Shown here: positions 20,020 to 32,730 of the stretch, piece by piece
Layout: the number at the start of each line of letters is the position of its first letter
How positions within the stretch are numbered: position 1 is the first letter of the stretch
Assembly (NCBI RefSeq): GCF_016865525.2
Contig: NZ_CP075169.1
Coordinates: forward strand, 5,270,337 to 5,334,336
Source: Sodalis ligni
GTDB lineage: Bacteria; Pseudomonadota; Gammaproteobacteria; Enterobacterales; Enterobacteriaceae
Reading direction: 5' to 3'
DNA: 64,000 nt
Translations under genes and position numbers: made by a program
Notes under the pieces: model-generated
Seen by the model: the letters and a program-made list of their open reading frames with translations, nothing else
The model's database searches: none
What the model was told of the DNA's origin: nothing

Positions 20020-20943
20020 ATGCTCGATTGCATGAATAATGCGATAAATGAGCTACGCGCTATTGTGATGCGTGCTGAGAACAAGTGGACAGACACGGGT
20101 ATCCCTCGCGTTACAATGGTTAAGGCCGAAGCCTGTGCCAATCAGATTTATCAACCCATGCTCCACCTGGTTCTTCAAGGCGCGAAGAAGCTGTCTATTG
20201 GCGGTGAAATTTTTAACTACAACGCAGCGACATATTTTGTCGTTCCTGTCGAGGTGCCCGCAACGGGTGAGATTTATAGCGATGGACCGAAACTGCCTTA
20301 TCTCGCGCTCGGTCTCGCCCTCGACCCGAATGTCATTGCCACATTAATCGCTGAAGATGCTGATGTGCATGAACGACAACATACCAGTTGCTTTACTGCC
20401 GTCACTGCGCCCACTGAAATGATCGACGCCTGGTTACGCATGATGAGATTGATGGACCGGCCAAGGGAAGCCGCCGTGCTAGCACCTATGATTGAACGTG
20501 AAATTATTTTTAGAGTAATGCAAGGACCGTTAAAAGAGATGCTGCGCGATATAGCCTGCCCAGATGGGCGGCTGTCACAGATACGCCGCGCTATCCACTG
20601 GCTACGTGAGCACTATACGCAACCTTTTCGGGTCGAGAGCTTGGCGTCCATCGCAGATATGAGCCTCGCGGCTTTTTATCGTCATTTTAAAACCATTACT
20701 AATATGACGCCTATACAATACCAGAAGCGTTTGCGCTTGCTCCGGGCTCGCTGGCTGCTTATCTTCGAGCCGAGCGATGCGGCAACAATTGCTTTTACCG
20801 TTGGTTATGAAAGCGCATCACAATTTAGCCGCGATTATGTTCGTCTCTATGGCATACCTCCGGCGCGAGATGCCGCGAGGTTCAGATCACCTGCAACCTC
20901 GAGTAATATTAACGCGCGAGATACGTTGGGTTATAACAGTTAA
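20020..20943 (+). CDS. AraC-family transcriptional regulator
   Basis: About 307 residues from the ATG at 20020 (MLDCMNNAINELRA); the ATG at 20032 is an equally good start. The N-terminal half is the cupin-like AraC_N domain (PMLHLVLQGAKKLSIGGEIF, then YFVVPVEVPATGEI). The C-terminal third has the two helix-turn-helix motifs, VESLASIADMSLAAFYRHFK and IAFTVGYESASQFSRDYVRL. Regulators of this subgroup usually activate a divergent oxidoreductase gene. Here the SDR gene is 185 bases away on the other strand. Confidence 0.88.
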   Translation: MLDCMNNAINELRAIVMRAENKWTDTGIPRVTMVKAEACANQIYQPMLHLVLQGAKKLSIGGEIFNYNAATYFVVPVEVPATGEIYSDGPKLPYLALGLALDPNVIATLIAEDADVHERQHTSCFTAVTAPTEMIDAWLRMMRLMDRPREAAVLAPMIEREIIFRVMQGPLKEMLRDIACPDGRLSQIRRAIHWLREHYTQPFRVESLASIADMSLAAFYRHFKTITNMTPIQYQKRLRLLRARWLLIFEPSDAATIAFTVGYESASQFSRDYVRLYGIPPARDAARFRSPATSSNINARDTLGYNS

Positions 20944-21645
20944 AGAAATATCATTCTGCCTACCCATTCAATTTGGCCTTTCCGATAAAACACTTTGATT
21001 AAGGGGTACATTTATATTGAAGTGTTAGAGAATCGCGCCCGACAGCACGGCCAATGAGGCGGCGTCAATCCTGCACTCATAAATAATAAAGGCCCAGCAG
21101 CACTATCAAATGCAGGGGTATACGTAGCCCTTGGACGGTACGATTTGATGCCAGCATGTTAAAACCGGCGGCGGTCAACCAGCTCACATAGGATGCCGGT
21201 GCCACGGCCCAGGACGCGGTAAGGCAGACATACGTCGCACTCCAGGAAGTCACTACCGTATAAAGCTCAACCGCGGGCCGTAGAAGCGATTCCATCACAT
21301 AACGATCGCTCGTGGATTAGCCCCTTTCAGTATGCCTTTCCAATCCGCATGTCCGGCCAGCAGTTTCAGTCACCGGTTACCGCTTAGCAGCTCAATATCT
21401 GGGCATGTCTGGAGAGCGTTTATTTCCGGCATAACCATTTTATCTGTCGGCAATGCGCGCCAATCATGTATTTACCAAAATAGTCCCCGCCGAAATAGTC
21501 GCGGATAGCCGCAATACTGTCGAAAAGATGAAAAAGACGCAGGCTCCGGCCTGAATCGATTCCATCCATTATGTTGAAGTATTGGACAATCGCACCCGGC
21601 AGCGGTCCTTTTACAGCCTTACCCTGATATCCGGGCTTCCCCTGG
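20944..21645. other. Mostly gene-free, one hydrophobic relic
   Basis: A 73-codon minus-strand frame at 21077-21298 is hydrophobic (SWSATYVCLTASWAVAP, then GLRIPLHLIVLLGLYYL) and could be the C-terminal end of a lost transporter, but it has no start signal and no recognised family. Two similar short stretches, at about 21016-21046 and 21572-21603, encode EVLENRARQ and EVLDNRTRQ on the plus strand and may be duplicated scraps of one gene. Confidence 0.35.
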
Positions 21646-23220
21646 TTACACTTTGATATATCGGCCAGGAAAGGAGCCGGTTAGGCCGTCTTCCTGGCTG
21701 TAAACCGTTTCACCCCGTAAAACGGTCCGGACAATCCGGGCGCCGATTTTCCGGCCGACATAAGCGCTGATTTTATTTTTGTATTCCAAGTCCTCAGCTC
21801 TAAGGGTATAGGGTGAGTTCGGCTTGATAAAGGTAAAGTCGGCATCTTTGCCAATCGCAATTCTGCCTTTTGTATGCAAAGCAAAGCGGTCGGCAGGATT
21901 TGATGCGATGAGTCTGGCAAACTGTTTCAAAGGCATACCCCGTTTCTGTACGCTTTCATCAAAAAAAATATCAACGTCATTTTGTACTCCGGCAATGCCG
22001 CCCCAGGCGTCAAACGCATTCTTTTTGTTTTTCAGTTTTGCCGGACAAGGTGAATGATCAGACGTAATAAAGTCTATATTGCCGGCCAGCACATGCCGCC
22101 ATAAGCCATCCTGCGCTATTTTATCGCGAATGGGCGGTGAGCATTTTACCAACGGGCCGATCTCGTCCAACTCATCCGTGACAAAATACAAATACTGATT
22201 ACAGGTTTCACAGGTAATGTTAACCCCTTCCCCGCGCGCTTTTATCACCTCTTCCACGGCTTCGGGGCTCGATACATGGCAAAAATTTATTGGGCAGCCG
22301 GTTATCTTCGCAAATAAAACCGCGCGTCGGATGGCTTCAACTTCAGCAAAAACCGGACGAGTGGCTACATAGGATTTTAACGACACGTGACCTTTTTTAT
22401 AGGCTATTTGCTCTAAACGGTCTGTTATAGCGGCGTTCTCAGCATGAATCATCAAAACCTTGCCTGTTTTGGCTATTTGTCGCATGCCTTCATAAAGGGA
22501 ATAATCATCAACGTTAAGAAAATCACCTTTAATGGAAGGATCTCCGCACGTTGCCATAAAGCATTTGTATCCAACAACCCCACCGTCGCTCTGCTCTTGG
22601 ATTCCATTGTTTTCTACATTATAAGGAACCAAGCCACCATGGGACGCTACATCAATGACTAATTTTCCTTCACCCGCGGCATATTTGATTTCCAGCGTTT
22701 TTTTATCCACTGTGGCGGGCAATTGATTCAACGGCATCTCTATGATGGTGGTGACGCCTCCTTTGGCGCATGCCCGGGTTCCGGTGACATACCCCTCCCA
22801 GTCGTTGCGGATGCCGCCCCCCGGTTCATTGATGTGTACGTGCGCATCCACCATTCCCGGGCTTACCACCAGACCCGTTGCATCAATCACCTGTTCAGCT
22901 CCTCTTAATGACGAGCCGATTGCGGCTATTTTGCCGTTTTTTATAGCGACATCAGTAAGCGTTTCACCCTGTTCTAAAATAACCAAGCCATTAGCAATGA
23001 TCACATCGTAATCACGAACTCCCGGCTGCCAGGCAGGCAAGGCGGCGCGACTATTCGTCTCACTGGCCGATACGGGAATGGGTGCCGATGCCAACACCCC
23101 TATTGCCGCTATACCAGTAATTTCTTTTAGAAGGTTCCTTCTGTTTTCGGAAAATAAAGCGTCTTTTTCTTGATTTCCCGCTTTCACCTTAGAGGTCTTT
23201 CCAAACTTCGATGTCATCAT
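21646..23220 (-). CDS. Allantoinase-like amidohydrolase with Tat-type signal peptide
   Basis: A 524-residue member of the dihydropyrimidinase/allantoinase class, which opens the allantoin or a related cyclic amide ring. Metal ligands are visible: DAHVHINEPGG, the carbamylated Lys in VGYKCFMA, HAEN, CHVSS and the Asp in TSDHSPCP. The latter half closely follows AllB. The first 55 residues are extra: KDALFSENRRNLLKEITGIA, then a hydrophobic stretch GVLASAPIPVSA, which is a twin-arginine signal with an A-x-A cleavage site. This predicts export, unlike cytoplasmic AllB (453 residues). An inverted repeat (AAGTATT / AATACTT) lies 30 bases upstream. No allantoin partners are seen nearby. Confidence 0.82.
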   Translation of the reverse strand: MMTSKFGKTSKVKAGNQEKDALFSENRRNLLKEITGIAAIGVLASAPIPVSASETNSRAALPAWQPGVRDYDVIIANGLVILEQGETLTDVAIKNGKIAAIGSSLRGAEQVIDATGLVVSPGMVDAHVHINEPGGGIRNDWEGYVTGTRACAKGGVTTIIEMPLNQLPATVDKKTLEIKYAAGEGKLVIDVASHGGLVPYNVENNGIQEQSDGGVVGYKCFMATCGDPSIKGDFLNVDDYSLYEGMRQIAKTGKVLMIHAENAAITDRLEQIAYKKGHVSLKSYVATRPVFAEVEAIRRAVLFAKITGCPINFCHVSSPEAVEEVIKARGEGVNITCETCNQYLYFVTDELDEIGPLVKCSPPIRDKIAQDGLWRHVLAGNIDFITSDHSPCPAKLKNKKNAFDAWGGIAGVQNDVDIFFDESVQKRGMPLKQFARLIASNPADRFALHTKGRIAIGKDADFTFIKPNSPYTLRAEDLEYKNKISAYVGRKIGARIVRTVLRGETVYSQEDGLTGSFPGRYIKV

Positions 23221-23515
23221 TTATATCCTTATATTGAATTAACATAAAAAAGTATTGTTAATACTTAATATTGACTTATTGGGTTTTTTGGGAAATAGAA
23301 GCAGCCATTATCATTTTGATTTCTTATAACCGTCATCTGCTTATTTGAAATTTAAAAATCTTTTAAAACATGAAAATAATAACCAAGATTGCTATTTTAT
23401 TGGTTCAAATCTCATTAACCATTTCCAGTTAGCTTCCGGCACGTTAATTTTACAATAACCGTTGCGGCAATCTTCTCCATCGGCCAGCCTACCCGGTGGA
23501 TTCTACTAATGAACG
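23221..23515. other. Intergenic stretch upstream of the allantoinase gene
   Basis: AT-rich, with one dyad (AAGTATT, three bases, AATACTT) at 23250-23266 that could be an operator. No gene is seen. Confidence 0.4.
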
Positions 23516-23855
23516 TCAGAAGTCAGGATTTACGCCGAAGCCACCATCAGCGTTCAGCCGATTACAGGCCTTAGCAATACGGGAACCCGGCGTGAATACC
23601 CCCTCTCCATGCGTTCGATAAGCGAACAGCTGAGGGGTGTGATTACCCTGCGCCCCGCTTGGCCGGTTTCAGCATGTGCGGCATCGCTCTGTTTAATATC
23701 GGCAAGTTCGCCTAATTCAGGAGTAGAGATCCAATTACATTTTCTTTAACGTTAAGGTGAGCGGCGGCAAGCCTAATGGCAGGAAGAATGGCTGGATGAG
23801 CTACGGCATCGGCACGGCAATCTCCGACAAAAGCTAAACGAAGTACATCCGACAT
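23516..23855 (-). pseudogene. CTP synthase C-terminal-region-related protein, deleted and frameshifted
   Basis: The start MSDVLRLAFVGDCRADAVAH PAILPAIRLAAAHLNV matches the N-terminus of the glutamine-amidotransferase-like proteins named after the CTP synthase C-terminal domain. After residue 47 the frame stops. Other frames give DAAHAETGQAGRRVITPLSC SLIERM and GVFTPGSRIAKACNR, then GGFGVNPDF at 23516, all late parts of the same family. About 90 middle residues, including the catalytic Cys region, are gone. Confidence 0.6.
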
Positions 23856-23971
23856 GATAATATCCTGTGCTGGTAAAATTAGTAGACGCTGGGTATGTTT
23901 TTACGCCAATTGCGACCAGCGTCCCATTATCAATGACCGCATAGATGTTGCTAGAGGATAACAGGTAAAAT

Positions 23972-24490
23972 TTATCTGAAGCTCCAGTGCACGCTCACGA
24001 CAAATACTGAAGGAAGTATTATCCCGCTTTCAATCGCGAAAAAATCTGTAAAGTTATATTGAATTGCATGATAAATATAGGGTGACCATCCTATTCCGGT
24101 CGCTTTCCTGAAATCATTATACGAACCGTGATCACCACAGTGACTGAACGCGTTAAAAAAGAATTCACCTGTGTAACCATATATCCCTTTAAAAGACCAG
24201 CCTGTGTCGCCTGTTATCCAGTCCCTTCTCACGCCTATTGCGATACAGCGGTCGCCGAAGCTATTGTTTAATGTTCCAAGTAACATACTGTATTTTGAAT
24301 CTTCAGAGAATTTACGTTCAACAGAAATGAATTTATTATCAAAAAACTCATTATATTGACCATAGTTACCCGTCAGATGATAAACAAACGAACCGGTGTT
24401 GGCGGAATATAAGTTTATTTCACTCTCATGAGTCTCGGCGGAGGCTATCAGCATCAATAAACATAAAACCTTGCTTAAGTATTTAGACAT
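23972..24490 (-). CDS. Exported protein, probable small outer-membrane beta-barrel
   Basis: From the ATG at 24490, 172 residues: MSKYLSKVLCLLMLIASAET is a signal peptide. The mature part alternates aromatic and polar residues (FVYHLTGNYGQYNEFFDNKF, then GWSPYIYHAIQYNFTDFFAI) and ends in VSVHWSFR, a terminal aromatic typical of outer-membrane barrels. An earlier ATG would add 19 residues. The family was not recognised; a small barrel enzyme or adhesin-like protein is possible. Confidence 0.5.
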   Translation of the reverse strand: MSKYLSKVLCLLMLIASAETHESEINLYSANTGSFVYHLTGNYGQYNEFFDNKFISVERKFSEDSKYSMLLGTLNNSFGDRCIAIGVRRDWITGDTGWSFKGIYGYTGEFFFNAFSHCGDHGSYNDFRKATGIGWSPYIYHAIQYNFTDFFAIESGIILPSVFVVSVHWSFR

Positions 24491-24719
24491 TTTAATAATC
24501 TCATTGATTATAAAAATTATGGTTTTATCTAATAGCTGCGAAAACATTACCCAGGGGGATATTCCTATAATAATTATCTTAAGATAAATTTAAATTTTGT
24601 AAAGAATAAAGGCTTTATTCCATAAATTAGTTTTGCCTCTATGATCCGATACACACTTGCTGTCAGCCGGATAAGGCGCGGGAAAGCTCTCGTGTCTGTC
24701 ACGTTAAATTCTATTGATT

Positions 24720-24737
24720 GTTCGAATAAGCTTGAAC
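24720..24737 (+). promoter_or_regulatory. GTTCGA-type dyad upstream of the ArsR gene
   Basis: GTTCGAATAAGCTTGAAC is an imperfect dyad with outer arms GTTC/GAAC, 34 bases before the regulator start. The same GTTCGA core occurs in the long palindrome before the MFS gene at 26423-26465. Confidence 0.45.
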
Positions 24738-24770
24738 TAATATTAACCTTTTAAGAAAAGTTGAGTCCTC

Positions 24771-25082
24771 ATGGTTCGCTCATACATTCACCCTGAACCA
24801 AAAGACGTTAGCCTGCCCCGCGTGCTATTTGCTTTGAGCGATCCTGTCAGGCTTGCCATGGTCCACATCTTGGCGATCCGGGGTACGGTTAATAGTTTAG
24901 AACTTGGTCCGGGTATACCAAAATCGACGATTACGCACCACACCCGTATCCTACGTGAGGCAGGGGTAACCACGACACGCCCGGAGGGACGCAACTGCTG
25001 GATAAGCCTTCGCCGTGACCTGCTGGATTTGAAGTTTCCCGGCCTGCTTGATGCCGTGCTTGCATCTGAGCTTGAGCGTTAA
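24771..25082 (+). CDS. ArsR-family transcriptional regulator
   Basis: 103 residues with a winged helix-turn-helix: RVLFALSDPVRLAMVHILAI at the N-terminus and PKSTITHHTRILREAGVTTT as recognition helix and wing, then RRDLLDLKFPGLLDAVLASE. No cysteine metal box is visible in the DNA-binding helix, so it is more likely a small-molecule sensor of the kind paired with MFS exporters. The exporter gene converges on it 76 bases away, and both have related dyads upstream. Confidence 0.85.
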   Translation: MVRSYIHPEPKDVSLPRVLFALSDPVRLAMVHILAIRGTVNSLELGPGIPKSTITHHTRILREAGVTTTRPEGRNCWISLRRDLLDLKFPGLLDAVLASELER

Positions 25083-25158
25083 TTATTTCTTTCGGTAAAA
25101 CCCGGTGAGCAATCAGCGTATTCACATAAATGTAGCTATGTTGTATACCCTGTTTAAT

Positions 25159-26328
25159 TCAGTAATGCCTCACATCATTAAAACCCTTGGCGTCCTTTTC
25201 GAGTTTCAGTGTCTTACCTATATGGACGGTTATCGCTATGACTACCGCCAGTAGCGCGCCAATAGGCAGCCAATGCGCGGGTAGATGTGCCATTAATGCA
25301 ACCGATCCTGCCGCGGCACCGATGGCTCCGCCCAGATAGTTAGCCGATGAATTCCAGGCGATTAGCGCAACGGCATGTTTGGGGGAATGAGTTACCAGGG
25401 CATGCTGTTGAGGAGCAATGCTGGCCCAGCCAGCCAATCCCCACAAGAAAGCGCCCAACATGACCATTGGCAAAGGCATAAACCCGAATAGATAAAATCC
25501 AATGCCCAGCGCGACTAATAAAATCAGCGTCGCTTTTATGGGTGGCAGGCAAATATCAAGAAGCCGTCCAATAAGGAGGGCGCCTGTCATCCCTCCCAGT
25601 CCCCACATCCAAATGAGGGTATTTAGGGACAAGCTTAATCCATTGGCCATAGTGACTTCGGCCATATAGGTATAAAGACCCAGGGAAGCGATACCTGTCC
25701 ATAGTGTGACGGCCAGCGTGGAAAGGGTGAAAGATGTCCGTAAGGCCATAACGCGTTCATGCCAGGCAATTGAGCGGGGCGTCTGGAATCTGGCGCAATG
25801 GATTAATACGCCAATGGCGGAGATAAGCCCCGACACCACGATAAATCCAATGGTCCAACGCCAACCGAGCCGGTCTTCAATCAATAAGCCAAGAGGAACG
25901 CCCAACGCGGTACCCATGCTCAATCCAGCCAGCACCATAGATAAAGCCCGGCCGCGCCGGCTGGCATCAACGAGATTAGCGGCGCTGTATGATGCCAGGG
26001 GTGAAAACACGCCGGCGCCAATACCGGCAATCATCCGCGCTGTCAATAACACCCATAGTGAAGGCGCAGCCATGGTCGCTATGTTGCCAACGCTGAAAAG
26101 TCCAAGCCCGCAAAGTAGCGCAGTACGTACCGAATAGCGCGAAGCTATTGATGATAAAGCCGGGGCAGAAATGGCATAAGCGGCAGTAAACAAAGCGATG
26201 CTCAATCCCACCTTTGCCTGGCTGGTATGTAAGTCCGCCGCCATGCGGGGTAGCAGCCCAGCCAATATGTAGGCATCCAGGCCAAGCGCAAAGGCGCCGA
26301 GAGATAAAGGCCATAAGCGGCGGATCAT
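25159..26328 (-). CDS. MFS efflux transporter (DHA1 type)
   Basis: A 389-residue inner-membrane protein with about twelve hydrophobic segments. It starts MIRRLWPLSLGAFALGLDAY, has the motif-A-like loop SIASRYSVRTALL after TM2 and motif C region SMGTALGVPLGLLIEDRLGW in TM5, and an amphipathic end. The length and motifs fit AraJ/YdhP-like drug:H+ antiporters. The transported compound is unknown. An 18-bp-arm palindrome upstream (26423-26465) indicates tight repression. Confidence 0.85.
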   Translation of the reverse strand: MIRRLWPLSLGAFALGLDAYILAGLLPRMAADLHTSQAKVGLSIALFTAAYAISAPALSSIASRYSVRTALLCGLGLFSVGNIATMAAPSLWVLLTARMIAGIGAGVFSPLASYSAANLVDASRRGRALSMVLAGLSMGTALGVPLGLLIEDRLGWRWTIGFIVVSGLISAIGVLIHCARFQTPRSIAWHERVMALRTSFTLSTLAVTLWTGIASLGLYTYMAEVTMANGLSLSLNTLIWMWGLGGMTGALLIGRLLDICLPPIKATLILLVALGIGFYLFGFMPLPMVMLGAFLWGLAGWASIAPQQHALVTHSPKHAVALIAWNSSANYLGGAIGAAAGSVALMAHLPAHWLPIGALLAVVIAITVHIGKTLKLEKDAKGFNDVRHY

Positions 26329-26422
26329 TCGCCTCTCCTCACGGCCAATTTGAACTTATAAGGCCGCAAGGCCATTGAAAGTAGATGCAAAAACATCATA
26401 AATCTTCCCTTATGGCATAAAT

Positions 26423-26465
26423 GTACGATAATTGTCGAACAATAATAGTTCGACTATTATCGTAC
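26423..26465 (-). promoter_or_regulatory. Long operator palindrome upstream of the MFS gene
   Basis: Two 18-base arms, GTACGATAATTGTCGAAC (26423-26440) and its reverse complement with one mismatch (26448-26465), are separated by AATAATA. The palindrome lies 95 bases before the transporter start and contains the GTTCGA core shared with the regulator's own upstream region. Confidence 0.65.
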
Positions 26466-26504
26466 AGTCAACCCTTTGGCACCATCCCCGCTCTCAAGCA
26501 ATGC

Positions 26505-26606
26505 TTAGGCTATAAGTCCGCAGTATCCGGCCAGTTCGGTGAAAGCTGTGGCGGCGCTGAAAGGGATGGCAAGTAGCGGGTATGGCTGGGTATGGGTTGG
26601 AGCCAT
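26505..26606 (-). CDS. Second Ash-like small phage frame
   Basis: A 33-codon frame, MAPTHTQPYPLLAIPFSAAT, resembling the MATPLTQTHP start of the frame at 12955. Its upstream sequence also carries the GCCATAAGGC-GCCTC block and a GGTGGTGG stretch in matching order. It is probably a relic of another P4-like element, cut at its other side by the IS630 element. Confidence 0.35.
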   Translation of the reverse strand: MAPTHTQPYPLLAIPFSAATAFTELAGYCGLIA

Positions 26607-26724
26607 AAGGCCGCCTCTAGTGTATTACCACCACCAGAGAGGCCAATCTCATGGGTGGTGGAAACGGACGGACATACGCTGGTTCGCGTGAATGAAAACG
26701 CCGGGTCGGATCGTGATAAGTACC

Positions 26725-27880
26725 TAAATAGCTTTGCAAAATAGTAGATCACTCGAAGGGAACTCAGTCCGATTTATGCGATCTGATCAATCGCCAAAAA
26801 TCACAAATCACCCACCGGACTGAGCGATGCCGATCATAGCATTTATACCTGATGAAGAACGATATCTGATGAGAAAAAAGGCCCAGCAAACTCGTGATAA
26901 AAATCACGCTCGCCGACTGATGGCGATGCTTATGTTGCACCAGAGAATGACCGTTACCGAGGTCGCCAAAATACTGTGTGCGGCTCGTTCTTCCGTAGGG
27001 CGCTGGATTAATTTATTTACTTTATATGGAGTGAGTGGGTTAAAAAGTCTCAAGCCCGGTCGTGAGCCGCAGTGGCCTGTTGCTGATATATTGCCCATTC
27101 TGCCGCTTCTTGTACAACTTTCACCGCAAGATTTTGGTTGGCTGCGTTCTCGCTGGAGTACCGAACTTTTGGCCCGGGTTGTTAATCGGCGTTTCAACAT
27201 CACGCTTCATCCCGCCACGTTATACCGCTACCTCAGACAGGCGGACCTTGTCTAGCGCAGAGCCGCGCCGACGCTGAAAATAAAAGACCCTCACTATGAG
27301 GAAAAACAAGCGGTTATCGAACAAGCCCTCGCACAAAACTCCGTTGATAATCCGGTGTTTTATCAAGATGAAGTGGATATCGATTTAAACCCGAAAATCG
27401 GCTCGGACTGGTGTTTGAAAGGACGGCAAAAGCGCATCGTCACGCCGGGGATGAACCAGAAGCATTACCTGGCGGGCGCGCTGCATGCCGGGACAGGACA
27501 AGTGCATTATGCCAGCGGCAGCAGTAAGAATTCAGACTTATTTATCAGTCTATTAAAGGTATTGAAAAGGACTTATCGGCGGGCCAAGACGATAACGTTA
27601 ATCGTTGATAACTATGTCATTCATAAAAGCCGGAAGGTAGAAAAATGGCTGGCGAACAACAAGAAGTTCAGGTTGATTTTTTTGCCTACCTATTCTCCGT
27701 GGTTGAACCTAATAGAGCGGCTCTGGTTATCGTTGCATGAAACGGTAACGCGTAATCATCAATGCCGATATATGTGGCAATTGCTGAACCGGGTTGCTCA
27801 GTTTATGGAAGCCGCATCACCGTTTCCGGGTAATCAGCACGGACTGGCGAAAGTGGAGCGGTAATATGCAAAGCTATTTA
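26725..27880 (+). mobile_element. IS630-family element, copy A
   Basis: The ends are perfect inverted repeats (AATAGCTTTGCA inward from both sides), each bounded by TA at 26725-26726 and 27879-27880, the TA target duplication of IS630 elements. Length is about 1.15 kb. The single transposase gene carries one nonsense codon. The end sequence differs from that of copy B (AATAGGTGTGCC), so these are two related elements rather than two copies of one. Confidence 0.88.
26827..27864 (+). pseudogene. IS630-family transposase with one amber codon
   Basis: One uninterrupted frame of 345 codons apart from TAG at 27253-27255. The intact relative at 45459-46496 has Trp (TGG) there, so a single G-to-A change made the stop. 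The N-terminal HTH (MTVTEVAKILCAARSSVGRW) and the DDE triad (FYQDEVDIDLN, LIVDNYVIHKS, SPWLNLIERLWLSLHE) are otherwise intact. It could be rescued by amber suppression or reversion. Confidence 0.88.
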
Positions 27881-29059
<1,179 letters not shown>

Positions 29060-29686
29060 TCGGCTTTCAATCAATAAAAGCGCGCCCGCGCTCTGGCAGG
29101 TGGGTGCGCTGAAGCGGGCATCACATTTGCAGTTCAAGGTCAGTTCCACCTCTTTCCAACAGGAGGAAAAAGCCGACTCTGACTTTTCCCGGCGCAAAAG
29201 GCGCCGCCCCGTCTTTACGTAAGTCCTGAATGATCTTTACGGTTCCATGTCGCTAAATTCTTGATGGGTTGTTTCACATACGGACTTGCCTTCATCAAGG
29301 AAAAAAGTATGCGGTTAAAGAGTGTTCCAATCCGGTCCATTGGCCGAATGACATCTAAAAATAATACCGCGCGCATCTCATCGGTATCATTAAGGACTTC
29401 ATGCTCATAGGCGTCATCAAACAGCAGGACTTTTCCCTCTTGCCAATGCAGGACTTGATCGTCCACTCTTATCCAAACCTTTTGCCAGTTTTTTGGCACC
29501 TTAACGCCCAAGTGAGCGCGGACTACGGCGCGCGTCGGACCTTTGTGCGGGACGATGTGATAATGGGGTTTTAGGATAGAGAACATGGCCGTATACATAC
29601 CCGGGATCGTGCTGATCGCTTCCGCTGTTCGTGGACAAATCCGGCAATTCTGCTCGATGCGCTTTCCAAATACATACATGCCAAAG

Positions 29687-29692
29687 GTTTTC
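29687..29692. repeat. 6-bp target duplication of the IS21 element (left)
   Basis: GTTTTC here is repeated at 31644-31649 on the other side of the element. The pair delimits the insertion. Confidence 0.85.
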
Positions 29693-29755
29693 TGTCAATA
29701 CCGATTGAATTGTGACCCACCATGCCAAAGTAAAAGTTACCCACCCCCCCACGAA

Positions 29756-31558
<1,803 letters not shown>

Positions 31559-31930
31559 GGGCAGCTTCTTAAAGCTGCCATTGTTACCCCAGGTGGGTCA
31601 GATTTACATTGGTAGGTGGGTCATAATTACATCGGTAGCGACAGTTTTCCAATTATCTCCCTTGGAGATTCGCTGTTGGTCTGGGGAGATGTCATGGAAG
31701 GAGGGTATGTCTTCAGGATGCTCAAGCAAATGATCAAGCTCAGCCCGTATCTCGGGCCAGGCATTCTCGAGACGTGCAGTCCAGTCAAATTCCTCATTAC
31801 TGATGTGCGGGGTTGTGGCGATAAGCGAATGACGGATCTGGAAGCGCCCATTCCAGCGTAAAAAGCGTTTACCGATTTTGATAAGCGAGCGCCGCAACAA
31901 AGACCGCGATGTTGGCTTACTTTTTGGCAT

Positions 31931-32261
31931 ATAAGATTTACTCCTTGTTTGAGGACTTCACCATGGCCATCGGAAGCTACCGCAGCATCAGCGGCCAGCA
32001 TCCGGCGCTTTTTTACGGCACTTGACTATAGGGAGGGTGCGGTACCATCCCAATAGTGAATGCTGTAATCAGTTTAATAATGGCAATATCACCCTCCAAA
32101 TCCTCGTCACTTTGTGCTTATTCCGTTGATGGCGTTTGATAATCCCCCTTTATAGAGGGCATCGAAATTAATGATGGCGAAAATAGCCCAATGGTTATAT
32201 CGCCCGCAAAGACCCTTTGAGACCGGATACCCATGAAAAAAAAAGATAAGCCGGGGGCCGG
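31931..32261. other. Gene-free stretch
   Basis: No gene is seen between exbD and the start of the hydroxylase gene. It holds the promoter side of the split hydroxylase gene. Confidence 0.5.
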
Positions 32262-32666
32262 CTATCCTTCTCCCTCGGTTATTACCGCCAACCGGGTGAC
32301 TCCCGCTTGCTGGATTACCGCCATCGCCCGAGCCACCCGCCCATAGACGACATCCTGATCCGCACGCAGTTGCACACCTCGTTGCTCATCCTGCTGATGT
32401 GCCTGGGATATCGCCGCTCCCAAGGCCTCCAGCGACAGTTGCCGTCGGTCAATATAGTATTTGCCGTCACGATCCACGCTCACCACCACCGGCTTATGCT
32501 GGTCCGGCGGCGCTACCGCATGAGTACGCGGTAACTTGAGCGGAATGGCATTGGTCAGCAAGGGGGCGGTGACGATAAAAACCACCAGCAATACCAGCAT
32601 GACATCCACCAACGGGGTGACGTTCATTTCGCTGAGCACTTCGTCATCATGATTTGAAAAAGCCAT
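32262..32666 (-). CDS. exbD: ExbD biopolymer transport protein
   Basis: 134 residues: MAFSNHDDEVLSEMNVTPLV then one membrane helix VDVMLVLLVVFIVTAPLL with the proton-path Asp (about residue 21), and a periplasmic domain ending RLAVITEGEG. With ExbB it uses the proton gradient to power TonB. It is the last gene of a tonB-exbB-exbD set 65 bases downstream of exbB. Confidence 0.9.
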   Translation of the reverse strand: MAFSNHDDEVLSEMNVTPLVDVMLVLLVVFIVTAPLLTNAIPLKLPRTHAVAPPDQHKPVVVSVDRDGKYYIDRRQLSLEALGAAISQAHQQDEQRGVQLRADQDVVYGRVARAMAVIQQAGVTRLAVITEGEG

Positions 32667-32730
32667 TGTCTTCTCCCAGGGAGTGTGAGCTGCGGTTAAT
32701 GGCGGGCCGCCGTTTTATTGTCACGCACAT

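Noticed and set aside
21016..21603. Two similar 30-base stretches (EVLENRARQ / EVLDNRTRQ)
   Set aside because: Too short and isolated to call a repeat family or gene; noted only in the description of the stretch.
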